Source: Prevotellaceae bacterium (lineage in GTDB: Bacteria > Bacteroidota > Bacteroidia > Bacteroidales > Bacteroidaceae). Taken from it: a stretch of 11,473 nt of DNA. The stretch spans positions 1-11,473 of the forward strand of contig JAHZGX010000036.1 in the NCBI GenBank assembly GCA_019420585.1, written 5' to 3'. Position numbers and translations under genes: made by a program. The notes under the pieces were generated by a model that ran no database searches, was not told the DNA's origin, and saw only the letters and a list, made by a program, of their open reading frames with translations. Shown piece after piece: positions 6,575-11,473 of the stretch; the first letter of the stretch is position 1; every line of letters begins with the position of its first letter.

Positions 6575-8392
6575 ATGGATATCATACACTTGCTTCCCGA
6601 TTCTGTGGCCAATCAGATTGCTGCCGGAGAGGTCGTGCAGCGTCCTTCCTCAGTTATCAAGGAACTGATGGAGAATGCCGTGGATGCCGGTGCCACCCAC
6701 ATTGATGTGGTGGTTACCGATGCTGGGCGCACTTCCATACAGGTCATTGATGACGGCAAAGGCATGAGCCATACCGATGCCAGGCTGGCTTTTGAACGTC
6801 ACGCAACCTCCAAGATACGTAAGGTTGAAGATCTCTTCACCCTGCACACGATGGGTTTCCGGGGTGAGGCACTGCCCTCCATTGCAGCTGTGGCGCAGGT
6901 GAGGCTCCGGACGCGCGTGCCCGACAGCGAATTGGGAGTGTCACTCTGCATTGATGGTTCGGAGGTTGTGTCGCAGGAGATGTGCTCCTGCCCGGCAGGC
7001 TCCAACTTCGAGGTTAGGAACCTCTTTTACAATGTGCCCGCGCGCAGGAAGTTCCTCAAGTCCAATCAGACTGAGATGAACAATATCGTACAGGAGTATG
7101 AGCGTGTGGCGCTTGTCAATCCCGATGTGTCCTTCTCGCTGACCCATGGCGATGCACTGCTCTCTAAACTTGAGCGGGGAAGCCTCCGTCAGAGGGTGGT
7201 GCATGTCTTTGGCAAGAAACTCGACAGCCAGTTGCTTGATGTGCATGTGGATACTTCGCTGGTTCGCCTGAAGGGCTTTGTGGGCAAGCCAGAGTCGGCA
7301 AGGAAGAAGAACGCGGCGCAGTACTTTTTCGTGAACGGTCGCTACATGCGCCATCCCTACTTCAATAAGGCTGTGATGGAGGCCTTCCGCCACTTGATTC
7401 CTGAAGGTGACCAAATACCCTATTTCCTGTACTTCTATGTCGACCCCGCTAATGTGGACGTGAACATTCATCCCACCAAGACGGAGGTTAAATTTGAGAA
7501 CGAGTCGGCCATCTGGCAAATTATTGTGGCCGCAGTGCGCGATACGCTGGGGCGCTTCAACGCTATCCCCACGATAGACTTCGATGTGGTGGGGCGGCCG
7601 GATATCCCCGCCTTTGATGCCGCGGGCCTGTCATCGGTGCAGGTTCCCCAGGTGCAGGTGGACGTGAACTACAATCCTTTCCGAAGTAAGCCCAAGCAGC
7701 ATGCCCCCGTTGACTGGGAGGCTCTCTACGAGGGACTCGAACAGGCAATACCCTCACTGCAGAAGGAAGAGGCGGACACAACGGAGGATGCCGACCTGTT
7801 TACGGAGGAGGAACTCAGCACGGCAGAGCGCAGTGTGGAGCACTTCCAGTTCCGTGGGCAGTACATCCTCACTGCTGTGCAGTCTGGACTGATGATAGTG
7901 GACCAGCATCGTGCGCATGTACGTGTGCTCTATGATAAATACATGGCTCAGATGGAGAGCAAGAGCACCACCGGGCAGCGGCTGCTCTTTCCTGAGATGA
8001 TTACCGTGTCAGCCTCTGACAGCATCATTCTGCAGCATATCACTCCCGACCTCTCGCTCATGGGCTTTGATATCACCGACCTCGGAGGTGGCTCATTCTC
8101 CATACAGTCTGTGCCGGCGGATTTGGGAGAGAGTAATCCTGTCCCTGTGCTGACTCTGATGATAGAGACCGCCAAGGAGAAGGACACCGGCATGGAACAT
8201 GAGATGAGACATCGCCTGGCACTGGTGATGGCGCGCAGTACGGCTGTTGTCACCGGGCAGGTGCTCTCGGTGCAGGAGATGGACACGCTCATCAATGACC
8301 TCTTCCTCTGCGCCAACCCCAACCTGACCCCCACGGGCAAGACCATCATCTCCATTGTGCAGCAGGTACAGATTGACAGACTCTTCGGATAA
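6575..8392 (+). CDS. mutL: DNA mismatch repair protein MutL
   Basis: Couples MutS mismatch recognition to downstream repair in the cytoplasm. The 605-residue protein has a complete GHKL ATPase domain: IAAGEVVQRP (14-24), KELMENAVDAG with catalytic Glu30 and Mg-binding Asn34, DDGKGM (59-64), RHATSKI (75-81) and GFRGEAL (94-100). A MutL transducer domain follows (ARKKNAAQYFFVNGR, NVDVNIHPTKTEVKF), then an acidic linker at about residues 365-415, then the C-terminal dimerisation domain. That domain reads DQHRAHVRVLYD at residues 443-454 where endonuclease-type MutL proteins have DQHA(X)2E(X)4E, and the C-terminal motif CPHGRP is replaced by CANPNLTPTGK (from Cys579). Metal-dependent nicking is therefore doubtful. 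The gene begins 42 bases after the membrane protein gene, possibly with its own promoter. Confidence 0.97.
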   Translation: MDIIHLLPDSVANQIAAGEVVQRPSSVIKELMENAVDAGATHIDVVVTDAGRTSIQVIDDGKGMSHTDARLAFERHATSKIRKVEDLFTLHTMGFRGEALPSIAAVAQVRLRTRVPDSELGVSLCIDGSEVVSQEMCSCPAGSNFEVRNLFYNVPARRKFLKSNQTEMNNIVQEYERVALVNPDVSFSLTHGDALLSKLERGSLRQRVVHVFGKKLDSQLLDVHVDTSLVRLKGFVGKPESARKKNAAQYFFVNGRYMRHPYFNKAVMEAFRHLIPEGDQIPYFLYFYVDPANVDVNIHPTKTEVKFENESAIWQIIVAAVRDTLGRFNAIPTIDFDVVGRPDIPAFDAAGLSSVQVPQVQVDVNYNPFRSKPKQHAPVDWEALYEGLEQAIPSLQKEEADTTEDADLFTEEELSTAERSVEHFQFRGQYILTAVQSGLMIVDQHRAHVRVLYDKYMAQMESKSTTGQRLLFPEMITVSASDSIILQHITPDLSLMGFDITDLGGGSFSIQSVPADLGESNPVPVLTLMIETAKEKDTGMEHEMRHRLALVMARSTAVVTGQVLSVQEMDTLINDLFLCANPNLTPTGKTIISIVQQVQIDRLFG

Positions 8393-8423
8393 GAACGAAT
8401 AAGAAAGAACACAAGATAACATT

Positions 8424-9524
8424 ATGGAATCAAAAGAGAAGATTATCCTGACGGGTGACCGTCCCACCGGTAAGTTGCACATAGGCCATTACGTAGGCTC
8501 ACTCCGCCGTCGGGTGGAGTTGCAGAATAGTGGAGAGTATGATAAAATCTACATCTTCGAGGCCGATGCACAGGCACTTACCGACAATATCGACAATCCC
8601 GAGAAGGTGCGCCAGAATGTAATAGAGGTGGCTCTCGACTATCTGGCCGCAGGACTAGACCCTAATCGCAGCACCCTTTTCATCCAGAGCCAGATACCGG
8701 AGTTGTGCGAACTCTCTTTCTATTTTATGGACATGGTGAGTGTGAGCCGCCTGCAGCGTAATCCCACGGTGAAGACTGAGGTGAAGATGCGAGGTTTCTC
8801 GGGCGACAGCATCCCCGTGGGATTTTTCACTTATCCAATCAGCCAGGCTGCTGACATTGCCCTCTTCAAGGCTACCACCGTGCCCGCCGGCGAGGATCAG
8901 GAACCCATGCTTGAGCAGTGCCGTGAGATTGTGCGTCGCTTCAACAACATCTATGGCTCCACATTGGTGGAGCCCGAGATACTCCTGCCCAGCAACGCCG
9001 CTTGCTTGCGCCTGCCCGGCACAGACGGCAAGGCCAAGATGAGCAAGAGCCTGTGCAACTGCATTTATCTGAGCGACTCGGCCGATGAGGTGTGCCAAAA
9101 GGTGAAGAGCATGTACACCGACCCTGCACATCTGCAGGTCAGTGATCCCGGTCACCTGGAGGGCAATGCCGTGTTTACCTACCTTGATGCTTTTGCCACG
9201 GACGAGCAGGTGGCTCGTTATACGAAGGACTATGAGACGCTTCAGGAAATGAAGGATCATTATACGCGTGGCGGTTTGGGCGATATGAAGTGCAAGAAAC
9301 TCCTGACGGGTGTGCTTCAGGAAACGCTAGAGCCCATCCGCCAGCGTCGTGCGGAGTTTGAGCGGGACATTCCCGCAGTGTACGACATACTGAAGCAGGG
9401 ATGCGAGAAAGCCCGTGAGGCTGCCGTGCAGACCATGGATGAGGTGCGCCGCGCCATGAAACTTAATTATTTTGAGGACTTCGCCCTCATCAGTTCGCAG
9501 TCTGAACGTTTCGGGAGAAAGTAA
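8424..9524 (+). CDS. trpS: Tryptophan--tRNA ligase
   Basis: A class I aminoacyl-tRNA synthetase that charges tRNA-Trp with tryptophan in the cytoplasm. The 366-residue protein has the expected Rossmann-fold signatures: TGDRPTGKLHIGHYVGSL with the HIGH motif at residues 19-22, and KMSKS at 205-209. Between them lie typical TrpS segments (FIQSQIPE; TYPISQAADI, a substrate-pocket region; PAGEDQEPMLEQ), followed by a helical C-terminal domain. It is slightly longer than the E. coli enzyme (334 residues). The ATG at 8424 follows mutL after a 31-base A-rich gap with no recognisable promoter, so it is probably co-transcribed with mutL. The strong hairpin at 9597-9643 ends the transcript. No T-box or trp-codon leader is visible, so tryptophan-dependent attenuation is not supported. 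Confidence 0.96.
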   Translation: MESKEKIILTGDRPTGKLHIGHYVGSLRRRVELQNSGEYDKIYIFEADAQALTDNIDNPEKVRQNVIEVALDYLAAGLDPNRSTLFIQSQIPELCELSFYFMDMVSVSRLQRNPTVKTEVKMRGFSGDSIPVGFFTYPISQAADIALFKATTVPAGEDQEPMLEQCREIVRRFNNIYGSTLVEPEILLPSNAACLRLPGTDGKAKMSKSLCNCIYLSDSADEVCQKVKSMYTDPAHLQVSDPGHLEGNAVFTYLDAFATDEQVARYTKDYETLQEMKDHYTRGGLGDMKCKKLLTGVLQETLEPIRQRRAEFERDIPAVYDILKQGCEKAREAAVQTMDEVRRAMKLNYFEDFALISSQSERFGRK

Positions 9525-9533
9525 TATCAAAGA

Positions 9534-9591
9534 ACCGCTTTTGCCGTTTGACCGGTCATTCCGGTGCGGTGTTGGCGGGAAATCTTTCCCG
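9534..9591 (+). other. Structured RNA segment in the trpS 3' region
   Basis: Two further inverted repeats precede the terminator. ACCGG/CCGGT at 9551-9555 and 9561-9565 closes a 5-base loop and can be flanked by an outer pair, ACCGC at 9534-9538 with GCGGT at 9566-9570, leaving a left-hand bulge. CGGGAAA at 9576-9582 can pair with TTTCCCG at 9585-9591 as a tight hairpin, or alternatively with the identical TTTCCCG at 9641-9647 beyond the terminator, enclosing it. A role in RNA stability or termination is inference; no known RNA family is recognised. Confidence 0.45.
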
Positions 9592-9596
9592 ATGTT

Positions 9597-9643
9597 GACA
9601 GGCGGCATGCCTATGCGGAAGTTGGCATGCCGCCTGTCCTTTT
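9597..9643 (+). terminator. Strong intrinsic terminator after trpS
   Basis: A perfect 15-bp inverted repeat, GACAGGCGGCATGCC at 9597-9611 and GGCATGCCGCCTGTC at 9624-9638, flanks a 12-base loop. It is followed by C and TTTT at 9640-9643. The GC-rich stem and short U-tract fit a rho-independent terminator for the guaB-to-trpS transcript. The opposite strand lacks a T-run after the hairpin, so it appears to be one-directional. Confidence 0.88.
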
Positions 9644-9710
9644 CCCGTTGGGTGCATAGCGAGGCCGCAATGAGAGGCAATCTGCTGCCCGCCACTCTAT
9701 TTCCGTGTCA

Positions 9711-9755
9711 TTTATAAACATTATAAAGTGAAAAAGCACTACCTTTGCAGCGGAA
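9711..9755 (+). promoter_or_regulatory. Bacteroidetes-type promoter of purB
   Basis: TACCTTTG at 9740-9747 is a perfect match to the -7 consensus TAnnTTTG. The -33 region (around 9711-9724, TTTATAAACATTAT) is AT-rich without a clear TTTG. Transcription would begin near 9753, giving a leader of about 36 bases that lacks a Shine-Dalgarno site and is A-rich at its start (GGAAAAAACATTTGGAACA). The core and its 3' flank closely resemble the guaB promoter. It lies just after the trpS terminator, making purB the head of a new transcription unit. Confidence 0.7.
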
Positions 9756-9788
9756 AAAACATTTGGAACATAATAGTTAGTCTGTCTT

Positions 9789-11135
9789 ATGGATTTGGAT
9801 TTGTTGACAGCCATATCGCCCGTGGATGGTCGTTATCGTGGTAAAGCAGAGCCGCTGGCTGCTTATTTCTCAGAATATGCGTTGATACGTTATCGCGTGA
9901 GGGTGGAGGTGGAGTACTTCATTGCCCTGTGCCAGTTGCCGCTTCCCCAGTTGGCTTCATTCCCGCAGGAATTGTTTCCGCGCTTGCGTTCCATCTATCA
10001 AGAATTTGGAGAGCAGGATGCTGCCAGGGTAAAGTCCATAGAGCAGGTGACCAACCACGATGTGAAAGCCGTCGAGTATTTCATTAAGGAGCGGTTCGAT
10101 ACCATCGGTGGGCTTGACGCGTACAAGGAGTTCATACACTTTGGTCTCACCTCTCAGGATATCAACAACACCAGTGTGCCTTTGAGCATCAAAGAAGCCC
10201 TGGAACAGGTCTACCTACCCCAGTTAGAGGATCTTATCGGACAACTGGAACTGTATGCCGGGGAGTGGAAAAACGTGCCTATGTTGGCCAAGACACACGG
10301 TCAGCCGGCCAGTCCCACCCGCTTGGGCAAGGAGGTGATGGTCTTTGCCTACCGCCTGCGTAGGCAGATGGATATGTTGCGCCAATGTCCTGTGACGGCC
10401 AAGTTCGGCGGAGCCACAGGCAATTTCAACGCCCACCATGTGGCTTATCCCCAGTATGATTGGCGTGCGTTTGCCAATAGTTTCGTGTCCGAAAGGCTTG
10501 GACTGGAGCGTGAGCAGTACACTACACAGATAAGCAATTACGACTGCTTGGCAGCCATCTTTGATGCTATGAAGCGCATCAATACGGTCATCATCGACCT
10601 TGACCGCGACTTCTGGCAGTATGTCTCCATGGAGTATTTCCGGCAGAAAGTGAAGGCCGGTGAGGTGGGGTCAAGTGCCATGCCTCACAAAGTGAACCCC
10701 ATTGACTTTGAGAACAGCGAGGGAAACCTGGGTGTTGCCAATGCTCTGCTTACCCATCTGGCAGGTAAACTGCCGGTGAGTCGCCTGCAGCGTGACTTGA
10801 CAGACAGCACCGTGCTACGCAATGTGGGTGTCCCCATGGGGCATATGCTCATCAGCATACAGAGTACGCTGAAAGGCTTGCGCAAGTTGGTGCTCAACGC
10901 AGATGCCATCAACCGTGACCTGGACAATTGCTGGGCGGTGGTGGCCGAGGCCATACAGACCATCCTGAGGCGTGAAGCCTATCCTCATCCTTATGAGGCA
11001 CTCAAGGCACTGACCCGCACAGGCAAGGGCATAAGCCATGAGACCATACAGCAGTTTATTGAGGAACTCAATGTCAGCGAGTCCGTGAAGGATGAACTGC
11101 GTACTATTACGCCACATACATATACAGGAATATAA
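9789..11135 (+). CDS. purB: Adenylosuccinate lyase (purB)
   Basis: A fumarase/aspartase-superfamily enzyme acting twice in purine synthesis: it releases fumarate from SAICAR to give AICAR, and from adenylosuccinate to give AMP. At 448 residues it resembles the E. coli-type PurB (456) from the first residues (LTAISPVDGRYRGKAEPL). Seen motifs are the substrate-binding TNHDVKAVEYF (near residue 87), LTSQDINNT (near 120), KTHGQPASPTRLGKE with the catalytic-acid histidine at His170, and the signature loop GSSAMPHKVNPIDFE with the catalytic serine at Ser295, the same number as in E. coli. All are intact. It follows its own promoter core and is 58 bases upstream of the next gene, with no terminator between them, so the two are probably co-transcribed. 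It works in the same nucleotide branch-point network as guaB. Confidence 0.98.
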   Translation: MDLDLLTAISPVDGRYRGKAEPLAAYFSEYALIRYRVRVEVEYFIALCQLPLPQLASFPQELFPRLRSIYQEFGEQDAARVKSIEQVTNHDVKAVEYFIKERFDTIGGLDAYKEFIHFGLTSQDINNTSVPLSIKEALEQVYLPQLEDLIGQLELYAGEWKNVPMLAKTHGQPASPTRLGKEVMVFAYRLRRQMDMLRQCPVTAKFGGATGNFNAHHVAYPQYDWRAFANSFVSERLGLEREQYTTQISNYDCLAAIFDAMKRINTVIIDLDRDFWQYVSMEYFRQKVKAGEVGSSAMPHKVNPIDFENSEGNLGVANALLTHLAGKLPVSRLQRDLTDSTVLRNVGVPMGHMLISIQSTLKGLRKLVLNADAINRDLDNCWAVVAEAIQTILRREAYPHPYEALKALTRTGKGISHETIQQFIEELNVSESVKDELRTITPHTYTGI

Positions 11136-11193
11136 GATAGACAAACGAGATAAACAGCATTAAAGAAGCAAACACAAAAACACTGAAAACACA

Positions 11194-11473
11194 ATGAGTA
11201 TTGAAGACGAAAGCTGGAAGGAGAAATTCTCCGAAGGCACAGAAGGAAAGGACCGCGAGGGTTATCGTCCTTCCATGAGTGACAACAACGCAAGTGAAAA
11301 GAAAATTGGCTCAAACGGTCGCGTGTTGCGCCCGCGCATAAGCCGTCCCGCATATAGCAGCAGCGCGTCGCGTGATGCTCAGCCCAGGCCTTACCGTCCT
11401 GTTGCACCCCGTGAGGGAAGTTATCAACCCCGCCAGGAGGGTGGCTATCAGCCCCGTCCCCGTCTTCCACGCG
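11194..11473 (+). CDS. 5' part of a probable RsuA/RluB-family pseudouridine synthase (N-terminal disordered extension)
   Basis: An open frame from the ATG at 11194 continues off the window edge (93 complete codons, no stop). It begins MSIEDESWKEKF and turns into a low-complexity, very basic segment rich in Arg, Pro, Tyr, Gln, Gly and Ser. This includes the near-repeat units EGSYQPRQ and EGGYQPRPR at about residues 74-91. Such a disordered RNA-binding-like leader, directly after purB, is what I recall for Bacteroidales 23S rRNA pseudouridine synthases, whose S4 and catalytic domains follow. Those domains are not in this window, so the enzyme call rests on context and composition; another RNA-binding protein is possible. 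The A-rich 58-base spacer before it has no promoter core, suggesting read-through from purB. Confidence 0.6.
   Translation, partial: MSIEDESWKEKFSEGTEGKDREGYRPSMSDNNASEKKIGSNGRVLRPRISRPAYSSSASRDAQPRPYRPVAPREGSYQPRQEGGYQPRPRLPR

Noticed and set aside
8393..8423. A possible tryptophan-responsive leader or T-box before trpS.
   Set aside because: The gap is only 31 A-rich bases with no hairpin, no T-box sequence and no promoter core.

Overview
The window is an ordinary chromosomal housekeeping region of a member of the Bacteroidota, most likely order Bacteroidales and possibly a Prevotella relative (genus not resolvable from this sequence). The evidence is Bacteroidetes-type promoter cores (TAnnTTTG) with A-rich leaders lacking Shine-Dalgarno sites in front of guaB and purB, a Bacteroidales-style gene order (guaB, periplasmic parvulins, OstA-like protein, small membrane protein, mutL), and a pseudouridine-synthase-type gene with an Arg/Tyr/Pro/Gln-rich N-terminus after purB. 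All real genes are on the + strand.

Positions 1-278 are a leader with no convincing gene and the promoter for guaB. From 279 to 9524 runs a tightly packed set of seven genes: guaB (IMP dehydrogenase), a one-domain periplasmic parvulin, a SurA-like two-parvulin chaperone, an OstA/LptA-like protein, a 99-residue single-pass membrane protein, mutL and trpS. The first five are separated by -17 to +15 bases, so they look co-transcribed and partly translationally coupled. mutL follows after 42 bases with a possible internal promoter, and trpS after 31 bases. A strong perfect 15-bp hairpin terminator at 9597-9643 closes the set.

At about 9740 a second TACCTTTG promoter core drives purB (adenylosuccinate lyase). 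The last 280 bases are the start of a further gene, probably an RsuA/RluB-family pseudouridine synthase whose catalytic part lies beyond the window edge.

Functionally, guaB and purB both act on IMP-linked purine nucleotide synthesis (guanine branch, and de novo plus adenine branch). The two parvulins, the OstA-like protein and the small membrane protein form a plausible envelope-biogenesis module: folding of outer-membrane proteins and transport of lipopolysaccharide. mutL and trpS are information-processing genes riding in the same transcription unit. I see no mobile element, CRISPR array, tRNA, rRNA or clearly novel system. The most interesting points are the apparent loss of the MutL endonuclease motifs, the OstA-like protein with internal repeats and its undescribed small membrane neighbour, the structured trpS-purB intergenic region, and near-identical promoter cores on the two purine genes.
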